Positions 15,642-23,263 of a DNA stretch of 43,689 nucleotides are shown one piece after another. The notes under the pieces were generated by a model, which made no database searches, had not been told where the DNA came from, and saw only the letters and a list, made by a program, of their open reading frames with translations. This stretch comes from Bdellovibrionota bacterium (lineage in GTDB: Bacteria > Bdellovibrionota > Bdellovibrionia > Bdellovibrionales > JAEYZS01). A program made the position numbers and the translations under genes. Numbering within the stretch: position 1 is the first letter of the stretch; every line of letters begins with the position of its first letter. The stretch lies in the NCBI GenBank assembly GCA_963169515.1, contig CAUJEF010000039.1, positions 1 to 43,689 of the forward strand, written 5' to 3'.

Positions 15642-16568
15642 TTGCAATCATTAATACTTTCACTCTTAATTTCACTTCAGGTTTTTGCTGCAGACGTACC
15701 TAAAACAACAGACTCAAAAGATGCCTCTGTCCCTGAATTGATGATTGAGATTAGAAATCGTATAAAGCGCTTCAAATGGGATAACAGTGTATTTTCACAC
15801 ACGGACTGGAAGCAACAGGGCATCACCGTCTATGGTCGTCCCTTGATTTATTGGACCTGCGGCGACAGTAAAAATCAAAACACAACGCTTGTATTGTCTG
15901 CCGTCCATGGCGATGAAGTAACCCCTGTTTATTTTGGATTTAGATTGATCGAATGGATTAAAGCACGTCCAGAGGTTTGCAAAGATTCCTTCATCGTTGT
16001 TGCTCCGATAGTAAACCCCGATGGATTTTTGCGTTATACAAACGGCACACGTACAAATTATAATAAGGTGGATTTAAATCGGAACTTCAATACTCCCGAC
16101 TGGGATAAAGATGCTTTAAAAAACTGGAAAACAAAATACAATTCCCAGCAACGCTATTTCCCTGGTCACCAACCAGAAACAGAGCCCGAAACTCGTTTCC
16201 AAAAATGGCTCATCGCTGAATTTAAGCCCACAAAAATTTTAAGTGTTCACGCGCCCTTGGACTCGCTTGATTACGATGGCCCAAACGACGTAACAAAATT
16301 TGATAAGGAATATGTAGATTCTGCGAATGCACTTCGAAAAACTTTATCCGAAGACACTTCGTCAGGAATGAAACTTTCGTCTTTCGGAACTTATCCTGGT
16401 AGTCTCGGAAATTATGCTGGAAAGATTTTAGGAATTCCGACATTAACAATTGAGTTACCCACCGCAAATTCTCAGCTCGCTGGGGCATATTTTGGAATGC
16501 TTGAATCGAGCTTTAAGAACTTCCTACAATACAACCTAAAAATTGCACCAAAAATCACACAACAATAG
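15642..16568 (+). CDS. secreted M14-family zinc peptidase (MpaA-like)
   Basis: MQSLILSLLISLQVFA forms a signal peptide. The mature protein shows M14 carboxypeptidase motifs: SAVHGDEVTP (Zn ligands His and Glu), VNPDG, VDLNRNFN (substrate-binding Arg), ILSVHAPLD (third Zn ligand His), and TIELPTANS with the catalytic Glu. The pattern resembles murein tripeptide amidase MpaA and related peptidoglycan-peptide hydrolases, but here it is exported. TTG 15642 is the best start: GGAGG lies 5 nt upstream, and it begins just before the hydrophobic core, whereas the track's 15630 TTG lies before that GGAGG. Its TAG abuts the stop codon of nth on the other strand with no gap. A role in cutting peptidoglycan peptides is inference. 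Confidence 0.85.
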   Translation: MQSLILSLLISLQVFAADVPKTTDSKDASVPELMIEIRNRIKRFKWDNSVFSHTDWKQQGITVYGRPLIYWTCGDSKNQNTTLVLSAVHGDEVTPVYFGFRLIEWIKARPEVCKDSFIVVAPIVNPDGFLRYTNGTRTNYNKVDLNRNFNTPDWDKDALKNWKTKYNSQQRYFPGHQPETEPETRFQKWLIAEFKPTKILSVHAPLDSLDYDGPNDVTKFDKEYVDSANALRKTLSEDTSSGMKLSSFGTYPGSLGNYAGKILGIPTLTIELPTANSQLAGAYFGMLESSFKNFLQYNLKIAPKITQQ

Positions 16569-17237
16569 TTACGCGTGAACGGCGACACCAATCTTTGGAC
16601 ATAATTTATTTACAATGCAACTAGAACACTTTGGTTTTCGTGCGACACACGTTTGTCGCCCATGAAAAATCATGATGTGGGAAAACTGCGTCCACGTTTC
16701 TCTGGGTATGATTTCTGCCAATTCATATTCTAACTTAACGGCATCCTCGCCCTTAGCAAGTCCCATTCGATTGGACACGCGCATAACGTGCGTGTCTACG
16801 ACCAATCCTGGAATATCGAACGCATTGCCAAGCAAGACATTTGCTGTTTTTCTACCCACGCCAGGCAGGGCGGTCAATTCATCCATCGTTTTGGGAACCT
16901 CTCCTTTAAACTCCTTAACTATTTTTTCAGAGGCACCCTTAATATTTTTGGCTTTGTTCTTGTAAAAGCCAGTCGATCGAATCAAATCTTCGATTTTTTC
17001 GATCGAAGCTCCTGCGAACTCTCTGGGGGTTGAGAGCGCGTTGAACAAAATTGGCGTTACTTTGTTCACTCGCTCGTCAGTGCATTGGGCAGAAAGAATT
17101 GTTGCAACCAAAAGTTGAAAAGGATTTTCATGTATCAACGCGCACTTGGCATCGGGATATCTTTTTTGAAGTAGTTTTATTATTTGAATCGCGCGTTTTT
17201 TCTTTTGCTCCATTGACTCTTTAGGCTTCGCCATCAT
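16569..17237 (-). CDS. nth: endonuclease III (DNA glycosylase/AP lyase)
   Basis: This 222-residue base-excision repair enzyme removes oxidised pyrimidines and cuts the abasic site. Visible features are LSAQCTDERVNKVTP near the N-terminus, the helix-hairpin-helix LPGVGRKTANVLLG with the catalytic Lys, VVDTHVMRVSNRMGL with the catalytic Asp, and the [4Fe-4S] cluster motif C-x6-C-x2-C-x5-C (CVARKPKCSSCIVNKLC). The length matches the family. The start codons are tandem ATGs at 17237/17234, overlapping the upstream ferredoxin gene by 17 nt, so the two are probably coupled. Pairing with a ferredoxin is notable because the enzyme itself holds an iron-sulfur cluster, but no direct functional link is shown. 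Confidence 0.95.
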   Translation of the reverse strand: MMAKPKESMEQKKKRAIQIIKLLQKRYPDAKCALIHENPFQLLVATILSAQCTDERVNKVTPILFNALSTPREFAGASIEKIEDLIRSTGFYKNKAKNIKGASEKIVKEFKGEVPKTMDELTALPGVGRKTANVLLGNAFDIPGLVVDTHVMRVSNRMGLAKGEDAVKLEYELAEIIPRETWTQFSHIMIFHGRQTCVARKPKCSSCIVNKLCPKIGVAVHA

Positions 17238-17457
17238 TACCTATTGCCTCAACCGGGCAACTGTCCATGGCCTCTTTACAGGCAGCCTCTTCTTCTGGCG
17301 AATTGGGCTGCTTTGTAACAAATGCGTGGCCGTCATTTTCGTCTATAGAAAAATTCGTCGGGGCCGCACAAACACAAGCGTCACAAGAAATGCACGTTTT
17401 ATCGACGTAAAACTTGCCGTTAACATTTTCTTTCCATTTGTCAGTTTTATTTGCCAT
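17221..17457 (-). CDS. small ferredoxin, probably one [4Fe-4S] cluster
   Basis: The 78-residue acidic iron-sulfur protein begins its cluster motif at CISCDACVCAAP, giving C-x2-C-x2-C, with the fourth ligand in DSCPVEAI near the C-terminus. CKEAMDSCP adds another cysteine that may form a disulfide, as in monocluster ferredoxins of the Thermotoga or Desulfovibrio type. It would carry electrons in the cytoplasm. The ATG at 17457 has AGGT 3-4 nt upstream. It is first in a two-gene unit with nth, whose start overlaps its end. The redox partner is unknown. Confidence 0.88.
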   Translation of the reverse strand: MANKTDKWKENVNGKFYVDKTCISCDACVCAAPTNFSIDENDGHAFVTKQPNSPEEEAACKEAMDSCPVEAIGNDGEA

Positions 17458-17546
17458 GGCACCTATTCTTATACGGTTTTCAGGCTTAGGTCGAGTCTTT
17501 TCAAAGATTTAGCCCCATTCTCGGACAGATATTTTATACTATCTCC

Positions 17547-18638
17547 ATGGACACACGCTCGCCATCCATCAACGAATACGACAATGTTGTTAAATTTTTG
17601 GATCAAAACTTGCGCCCCAATGCTCAGTGGTCTATCAGCGCCGAATATCCAACCGCACTAGTCAAAGAAAATATTCACAATATCAGAATTATAAAAGATG
17701 GAGACAAAGTTTTGTCTCACGCCGTAATTCGCCCAATGATTTTGAAGACGCAAACGGCGATTTTCAAAGTTGCAACCATCGGCAGCGTGGTCACTGAAAC
17801 GTCTCATCGCAACCAGGGCTTGAGCAAAATGATTTTGAACGATTGCCTTCAACAAGCTTTGTCACTGAATTGTGATTTTGCAGTATTGTGGACGAATCTT
17901 TATGATTTTTATCGCCAGCTCAATTTTGAACTCTGCGGCTATGAAATCAGCATGATAATCGACAAGGATTTAGGCGCCGAACTAAATGGGCTTAAAGTTA
18001 TTAAGGGAACAAACGTAGACCCTAACGCTGTTTTGCGCTTGATGAACCAACACTTGGTAACATCAGTAAGGACGGCTGATGATATAAAAAAATATTTTTC
18101 TATTCCGAACGCGCGAATATATACCGCATGGAGCCCCCAAGGAAATCTCGAGGCCTACGCTGTCGAGGGCAAAGGTGCGGACCTTGATGGGTATATTCAC
18201 GAATGGGGCGGTGGGGTTTCGAAACTTCTGCCGCTCTTTAACTATATTTATCGTGATCAAAAACGTCCAATAAATGTAATTGCTCCTCCACATTCTGAAA
18301 ACCTAATTCGTTCAATGGTCCAACAGGGGGCCACAACGCACGAAGGTTACCTGGGAATGTTTCGTATACTAAATATCCAAAACTTTTTTTCTAAAATTCA
18401 TCGCCATGCCCGCCAGGACCTTGGCATCACAGATTTTGTGCTCGAAGAGTCAAACGGCCAGTATAAGATTGGAACTCAAAAAGAAATTTTAACCACTTCC
18501 AACCCCCTAGAAATGAATCAAATCATTTTTGGGCCAAAGGACGTAAGGGAAATACTCAGGTTTTCAAACGAAACCGCCGAGGTTTTAAATAGGATATTCC
18601 CATTACGTATTTGGTTTTGGGGTTGGGATTCGGTATGA
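17547..18638 (+). CDS. GNAT-family acetyltransferase (Eis-like size)
   Basis: The protein has 363 residues. The N-terminal part (about 30-160) has the GNAT core: VATIGSVVTETSHRNQGLSKMILNDCL contains the acetyl-CoA-binding R/H-x-x-Q-G-x-S/A segment, followed by AVLWTNLYDFYRQLNFELCGYE, the usual last strand and helix. The remaining 200 residues form a second domain, as in Eis-type or other tandem acetyltransferases, without clear motifs. The substrate is unknown. The gene has no strong Shine-Dalgarno sequence before the ATG. Its TGA overlaps the ATG of the downstream lipoprotein gene as ATGA, so the two are co-translated. Confidence 0.75.
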   Translation: MDTRSPSINEYDNVVKFLDQNLRPNAQWSISAEYPTALVKENIHNIRIIKDGDKVLSHAVIRPMILKTQTAIFKVATIGSVVTETSHRNQGLSKMILNDCLQQALSLNCDFAVLWTNLYDFYRQLNFELCGYEISMIIDKDLGAELNGLKVIKGTNVDPNAVLRLMNQHLVTSVRTADDIKKYFSIPNARIYTAWSPQGNLEAYAVEGKGADLDGYIHEWGGGVSKLLPLFNYIYRDQKRPINVIAPPHSENLIRSMVQQGATTHEGYLGMFRILNIQNFFSKIHRHARQDLGITDFVLEESNGQYKIGTQKEILTTSNPLEMNQIIFGPKDVREILRFSNETAEVLNRIFPLRIWFWGWDSV

Positions 18639-19516
18639 CAAAAGTCCATGGTTGGATATTTGCCACTCTACACTTTCTGGGTAGTCTAGCACTTATCATT
18701 TTATTATCTCTATTAACGGGCTGTTTGCGGGACGCGTCGCTTGACACTGACAAAAAAGACGAAGTCTCTGCGGCAAAGATCGTCGATGAAATTTTGAGAC
18801 ACGCTCCAACGCCGGATACATTGAATGCCGGCGACAAGGCCTGGACCGCACACTATGCACGTACATTTACAAACCCATTTACAGTCATCGAACAAAACAC
18901 CTATGAAGTTACTAAAAAGCAATATGCTGAAGAAAATACCGATGACGGCCCCGTGAAATATAATTTGTATGATATTAAACACATCAATGCCGACCCCAAC
19001 GGAAACATTATTCAGATCCGCGAAGGACAATGTCGTTTGATTCTAGACCCACTTTTAGGGTGGTATCCAGAATGTGCAATTATGCTCCCTCCGTTTCAAG
19101 ACCAGTTCTATGTTCTCTCCGCTGGCGAACGGTCCTCGACAATGGGATTTATGAGCCCATTGTCCTACAGATCATCAAATGTTCAGCCTATGGCTACAAA
19201 ATTTTATAATTTAAAATCAAAATTCGGAAAGTTATCACTTCCACCCAAAATGATTAGTGCAGGAAAATGCTTCGATTTTTCCAACTGCGAAGTTCCGGGA
19301 CAAATAATTGAGTTTGATCTGCAAGGCGAAAACAACGCGGGCCTCTCAAGTCGCCAGCATTACACTCTGACTGTTTCTAATGGTCTGCCGTATATGGCAT
19401 CGAATTTGGAAACCTGCGTGAGCTACCAGACCCTTGTTGATGGCAACCCCGCTTTGGTGGATGAGTGCTTCCGAGTTCTAGATTTCGACGTTGCTCAAAA
19501 TCCAGGGGCTTTATAA
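18635..19516 (+). CDS. predicted lipoprotein of unknown function
   Basis: This protein of about 293 residues has an N-terminal hydrophobic stretch (LGSLALIILLSLLTGC) ending in a lipobox LLTGC, so it is probably lipid-anchored. The remainder includes five later cysteines (GQCRL, PECAI, GKCFDFSNCEVPG, ETCVSY, DECFR), suggesting disulfide-stabilised extracytoplasmic folding. I recognise no family. ATG 18635 is preferred over the track start at 18611 because it overlaps the acetyltransferase stop as ATGA and precedes the signal sequence properly. Its 3' end overlaps the convergent REC-like/PilZ gene by 6 nt. Confidence 0.7.
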   Translation: MTKVHGWIFATLHFLGSLALIILLSLLTGCLRDASLDTDKKDEVSAAKIVDEILRHAPTPDTLNAGDKAWTAHYARTFTNPFTVIEQNTYEVTKKQYAEENTDDGPVKYNLYDIKHINADPNGNIIQIREGQCRLILDPLLGWYPECAIMLPPFQDQFYVLSAGERSSTMGFMSPLSYRSSNVQPMATKFYNLKSKFGKLSLPPKMISAGKCFDFSNCEVPGQIIEFDLQGENNAGLSSRQHYTLTVSNGLPYMASNLETCVSYQTLVDGNPALVDECFRVLDFDVAQNPGAL

Positions 19517-20191
19517 ATCACTGAGTAAATTACGATAAACGTCGGATGCATGGATGAACTCTAATCCTATTTGCCTGCCTTCTTTTGATCCGTTCGTCAC
19601 CCAAACGATGCGCGCATTCACTTCATATTGTCGCGACATCTGATCCAGCTCAATATTGAGTTTAATAATTTTCCCTACCTCAACATTCAATTCGCCAAGC
19701 TCGATATTGGCGCCGCCCTTTGACAGGTTCAGCATTTTTGCAGGCATTGCCTTATCTTGACCATAAAGAGCCAGCGAGGCCGGCTGATTTGTGCGAAACC
19801 GACGATGCTGTTTTTGTTTTATATCTCTTCCGGTAATCATTTTTGAAACGATACCCATAAAGTCTTTTTCCTCAAATGGCTTTTCTAAGAGGATCAGTCG
19901 AGAAATCTTTTCTACTTTTGCAAAACATGTTTTTGAGAATGTTTTTCCTAAAATTAAAATTGGAAACCCATAGCCCAAGCGTTTTAAATTCGATGCCAGC
20001 TGAATTCTATCGTCCGTTACATGTTCTAGGTCCATTATCACTAAATGATAGGCCTGGTGAGAAAGCGACGTCACAGCCATATCGATCGATTCGACAAGCT
20101 TCACCGAGTACGTTCGATTGCGAACTAGTTTTTGTTTTAATTCGTGGATGCTTTCTGTGCGATTTCCGATTATGAGGATCTTTGAAATCAT
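19511..20191 (-). CDS. receiver-like plus PilZ domain protein
   Basis: The 226-residue protein shares the architecture of 6741-7391. The N-terminal receiver-like part has ILIIGNRTESI without the usual acidic pair, YHLVIMDLEHV with a candidate phospho-Asp, and ILLEKPF with the conserved Lys-Pro. The PilZ part has HRRFRTNQPASL as RxxxR-like and NLSKGGANIE as N-x-S-x-x-G, closer to the c-di-GMP-binding consensus than its paralogue. The ending ARIVWVTNGSKEGRQIGLEFI fits PilZ. AGGGG lies 7 nt upstream of the ATG. A c-di-GMP effector is likely but its output is unknown. It converges on the lipoprotein gene with a 6-nt overlap. Confidence 0.78.
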   Translation of the reverse strand: MISKILIIGNRTESIHELKQKLVRNRTYSVKLVESIDMAVTSLSHQAYHLVIMDLEHVTDDRIQLASNLKRLGYGFPILILGKTFSKTCFAKVEKISRLILLEKPFEEKDFMGIVSKMITGRDIKQKQHRRFRTNQPASLALYGQDKAMPAKMLNLSKGGANIELGELNVEVGKIIKLNIELDQMSRQYEVNARIVWVTNGSKEGRQIGLEFIHASDVYRNLLSDL

Positions 20192-20327
20192 TCATTACCC
20201 CTTAGAATAAATAGTTCAGCAACTCTACCCATACTATCGGCCAGATATCATAAATTATTAAAATTATTGCTATTTTTTTAAAATTTTAGTTTTTTTTGAC
20301 GAACTTTTGATCAAAAAAAGGGCTAAC

Positions 20328-20357
20328 TCTCTAGAATGAATATGTATCAATTTGCAA
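20328..20357 (+). repeat. copy 1 of a shared 30-bp element
   Basis: TCTCTAGAATGAAT, six variable bases, then CAATTTGCAA. The same arrangement occurs at 35163-35192, with 25 of 30 bases identical. In both copies the ATG opens a short ORF; here it would encode 36 residues (20336-20446) running into the antisense strand of gltA. TAGAAT also resembles a -10 box. Confidence 0.5.
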
Positions 20358-20383
20358 CGCTCTGCACATCAAAAAGGTACGGC

Positions 20384-21508
20384 CTACCTTTTCAGATTGC
20401 GGTTGCCGGTGTACTCGCCGCGCGGGCGATAAATGCGATTATTTGAATACTGTTCAAAAATATGCGCAAGCCACCCTGAAATTCTCGACACCGCAAAAAT
20501 CGGAGTGTACAGGTCGATCGGGATTCCCATGCTGTAGTAAACAGTCGCAGAATAAAAATCAACATTTGGCAAAAGCCCCTTTTCACTCTGTACGGTGTCA
20601 TCAATCAACTTCGACATTTCATACCAGTGCCCCTCGCCCATCTTTTTAGTCAGCTTCTCGCTCATCGTAGCCAGAATTTTGGCGCGCGGATCCCCGTTTT
20701 TATAAACGCGGTGACCGAATCCCATGATTTTTTCTTTGTTATCAAGCGCGTCCTTAATCCAAGACTTCGCTTTCTCAAGAGAGCCGATTTTTTTCAGCAT
20801 CAACATAACCTGTTCGTTTGCCCCACCATGCAGCGGCCCCTTTAACGCGCCAATGGCGCTGACCACCGAAGAGTAAATGTCACTCAACGACGATGACGTC
20901 ACGCGTGACGCAAAAGCCGAACAATTCAGCTCATGATCAGCATGTAAAACCAAGCATGTATCAAAAATTTTTACAAGATCTGTTTCTGGCTCTTTCCCCT
21001 TCAATGTGTACAAAAAATTCCAGGCAACAGACTTTTCTTTCACGGGTTCAATAATCTCTTTTCCCATTCGAATTCTTTCAAAAGCTGAAACCAATTGTCC
21101 CATTTTTGAAGTTAGACGAATCGCAACCGCCCTGCGACCTTCCGGCGTAGTTGCCTCCGCCTGACTATCATAAAGGCCCATCAACGAAACCGCCGTACGC
21201 AGCCACGCCATTGGATGAATATTTTTTGTAGGAATTGTTTTTAAAACCTTTACGAGCTCAGTTTCAAGTTTAATATTTGAAGCAATGTCTTTTCGAAGCT
21301 GCTCTAATTCATTCGGTTTTGGCAAACGATTATTCCATAGCAAGAATACCACTTCCTCAAAATTCGAGTGTTCCGCAAGGTCTTCAATTGTGTAACCAGC
21401 ATAGGTTAAAGTCGCATCGATAATAGATGAAATTTTAGTCGTACAGGCCACGACGCCCTCTAGCCCCTTATCAACTGCTCCGCTGTAAATTTCCGTTGCA
21501 CTTGCCAT
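20384..21508 (-). CDS. gltA: citrate synthase
   Basis: The 374-residue enzyme condenses acetyl-CoA and oxaloacetate at the entry of the TCA cycle. Catalytic segments are visible: LHADHELNCSAFASRV, GPLHGGANEQV, GFGHRVYKNGDPRA and VDFYSATVYYSMGIP with the catalytic Asp. The compact size matches the Bacillus/Thermus-type and 2-methylcitrate synthases rather than the longer E. coli form, so PrpC-like activity is possible; no prp genes adjoin it. AAAGG about 8 nt before the ATG serves as a ribosome site. It is a single-gene unit downstream of the lipase-like gene on the same strand. Confidence 0.92.
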   Translation of the reverse strand: MASATEIYSGAVDKGLEGVVACTTKISSIIDATLTYAGYTIEDLAEHSNFEEVVFLLWNNRLPKPNELEQLRKDIASNIKLETELVKVLKTIPTKNIHPMAWLRTAVSLMGLYDSQAEATTPEGRRAVAIRLTSKMGQLVSAFERIRMGKEIIEPVKEKSVAWNFLYTLKGKEPETDLVKIFDTCLVLHADHELNCSAFASRVTSSSLSDIYSSVVSAIGALKGPLHGGANEQVMLMLKKIGSLEKAKSWIKDALDNKEKIMGFGHRVYKNGDPRAKILATMSEKLTKKMGEGHWYEMSKLIDDTVQSEKGLLPNVDFYSATVYYSMGIPIDLYTPIFAVSRISGWLAHIFEQYSNNRIYRPRGEYTGNRNLKR

Positions 21509-21551
21509 AAAAAATACCTTTCTCCTTGATCTCTTTTAACTATACAAGAAT

Positions 21552-22325
21552 TTACTTCTCCTGAGAAGCAACTCTCGCCAAGCGTCTCATCACAGTATCA
21601 AGAACTTGATCATTGTAGAGTAGCCCCATGTGACCAACATGCCTAAATTCAACATTTTCAAAAGACATCTTTGGCGCGCCCTGCGCGATACAATTTTTTC
21701 GCGGCCAAACAAGAATGTCATACGGCGTATACACGCTTGTAATCTTAGACCCACGAGGCAGAGCATGGCCCTGCAAAGATTTGACAAAATACGACCCGGC
21801 GCGCAAGTCAGAGTTGAGGCTTCCTCGAGACATTCCTCTTAAAAAAACACTCATCTCAGTGCCTTGGTGAGGAGTTCCTAGCGTAACAAGATTTCTAACC
21901 TTTCCTCGACCAACACCAATCGTCATGAAATACCGAGAAATAATCCCACCCATGGAATGAGCCACAATATCTATTTGTCCACTCTTCGTTTGTTCGAGAA
22001 TCAAATCAACTTTTTTAGCAAGAATTTCGACCATCTTAGTAAGGCTACCGTGACTGGTAGAATAGTTGATTGTATAGACATTTTGCCAACCCTCTTCATC
22101 CATTTTCTTTTTTAATTTATAAAATGCAGATGGGTTGTGAACAATTCCGTGTACAAGCAAGACTGGGCGTTGGTTATATGCCCGTCGCGGGTGTGGGTAG
22201 CCTTTTTCATTTCCAGAAAATAATCCCAGTGGGTAAAGATTCAAAGCCATAAAATTCGCGCCAAGTTCACGAATCGTAAGGCGAATAAGCTTTTTCCCGT
22301 GATCGATTCTTTTCCTTAAAGACAT
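21552..22325 (-). CDS. lipase-like alpha/beta hydrolase
   Basis: The protein has about 257 residues with a lipase core: RPVLLVHGIVHNPSAFYKL (oxyanion hole), DIVAHSMGGIISRYF (nucleophile elbow AHSMGG), NLVTLGTPHQGTEMSVFL and a late VGHMGLLY with the probable catalytic His. The GTPHxGT motif is typical of family I triacylglycerol lipases (LipA/EstA) and related acyl hydrolases. No clear signal peptide is found, although the first 40 residues contain an amphipathic segment, so location is uncertain. TTG 22328 precedes the chosen ATG 22325; no good Shine-Dalgarno sequence supports either. Confidence 0.8.
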   Translation of the reverse strand: MSLRKRIDHGKKLIRLTIRELGANFMALNLYPLGLFSGNEKGYPHPRRAYNQRPVLLVHGIVHNPSAFYKLKKKMDEEGWQNVYTINYSTSHGSLTKMVEILAKKVDLILEQTKSGQIDIVAHSMGGIISRYFMTIGVGRGKVRNLVTLGTPHQGTEMSVFLRGMSRGSLNSDLRAGSYFVKSLQGHALPRGSKITSVYTPYDILVWPRKNCIAQGAPKMSFENVEFRHVGHMGLLYNDQVLDTVMRRLARVASQEK

Positions 22326-22352
22326 CAATTCAAATTTTAGGCGGGGATTTTA

Positions 22353-23243
22353 TTACTTGGCAAGCTTTAGAACGCGATCTTTGACCTCTGCCACTATTAC
22401 CGTAGCGTCCTTTTTAAGCTCTTTTGACGCACGAAACTCCTGCAATTGGTATAAAACTTCATTGCGAATTTCATGCGGCGACGTCTGCGCTTTGTCATAT
22501 ATAATATTTTCTAATCGCTTTGTGCCAAACGCCTCATTCGCTGGGCTTTGAGTCTGAATTACGCCTTCAGATACAACCACCAAACAGTCGCGTGGATTTA
22601 AAGACTCCGTCTCTATCTTGAATGTGGGGTCCATATTTTTTTTTAAGGGGTCTGAGGGGCGGGCTAACTGAACGACCTCTTTTTCAGAAAATTTATACAA
22701 AAATGCAAGGTTCGAACCTTTGTTGCAAAACTGAAGCTCAAAATTCCTGCGATCAAGGATCGAATAAAAAATGTTTGCATATTCTTTTTCTTTTATTTGC
22801 GATTCAATTTCTTTAAAAATCATCTTTACGACTTTGTCTGGGGGAGTGCCTCTGCGGGCCTCAATTTGTCCTGTCAGTTTTAATAAAATCGACAAAAACA
22901 AGGCGGAAATTCCGTGCCCTGACGAGCTAGCCATTAAAATTCCAAAGCGAAAACGATCTTCGAGCTCAAAAATATCAAAATAGTCACCACCGGAATGAAT
23001 GCTCGGAACAAATTTCGTGCTGAACTCAAAACCTGGAATGTTTGGAATTTCTGTTGGCAACAAGGTTGCTTGAATTTTTTGAGCAACTTTAATTTGGTCG
23101 TGAATTTTCGATACCAGAACTTCGATATTTTTATTCAACTTAGCAACGTCTTTCTTAAAGTTTTCAAGCTCTGATTCTTTTGCCAACAGTTTTGTCGTCA
23201 AATCTTTGATTTGATCTTTTGATTTTTTCGTATCTTTCGCCAT
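22353..23243 (-). CDS. coiled-coil plus SpoIIE/RsbU-type PP2C phosphatase domain, altered metal motif
   Basis: The 296-residue protein has an N-terminal coiled coil (about 1-55, many K/E/L/I), then a linker AQKIQATLLPTEIPNIPGFE typical of RsbU-like phosphatases, then the PP2C core. GGDYFDIFEL carries a metal-binding Asp and KKDATVIVAEV the C-terminal one. The middle motif, usually ADVSGHG, reads MASSSGHG, so the expected Asp is Ser. Family phosphatases dephosphorylate anti-anti-sigma factors; here activity may be reduced or absent. AAGGA lies 8 nt before the ATG. It is flanked by the lipase-like gene downstream and a membrane-anchored unknown upstream on the same strand. No anti-sigma partner is adjacent. 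Confidence 0.82.
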   Translation of the reverse strand: MAKDTKKSKDQIKDLTTKLLAKESELENFKKDVAKLNKNIEVLVSKIHDQIKVAQKIQATLLPTEIPNIPGFEFSTKFVPSIHSGGDYFDIFELEDRFRFGILMASSSGHGISALFLSILLKLTGQIEARRGTPPDKVVKMIFKEIESQIKEKEYANIFYSILDRRNFELQFCNKGSNLAFLYKFSEKEVVQLARPSDPLKKNMDPTFKIETESLNPRDCLVVVSEGVIQTQSPANEAFGTKRLENIIYDKAQTSPHEIRNEVLYQLQEFRASKELKKDATVIVAEVKDRVLKLAK

Positions 23244-23263
23244 CGAATGAATCCTTACCTGAT

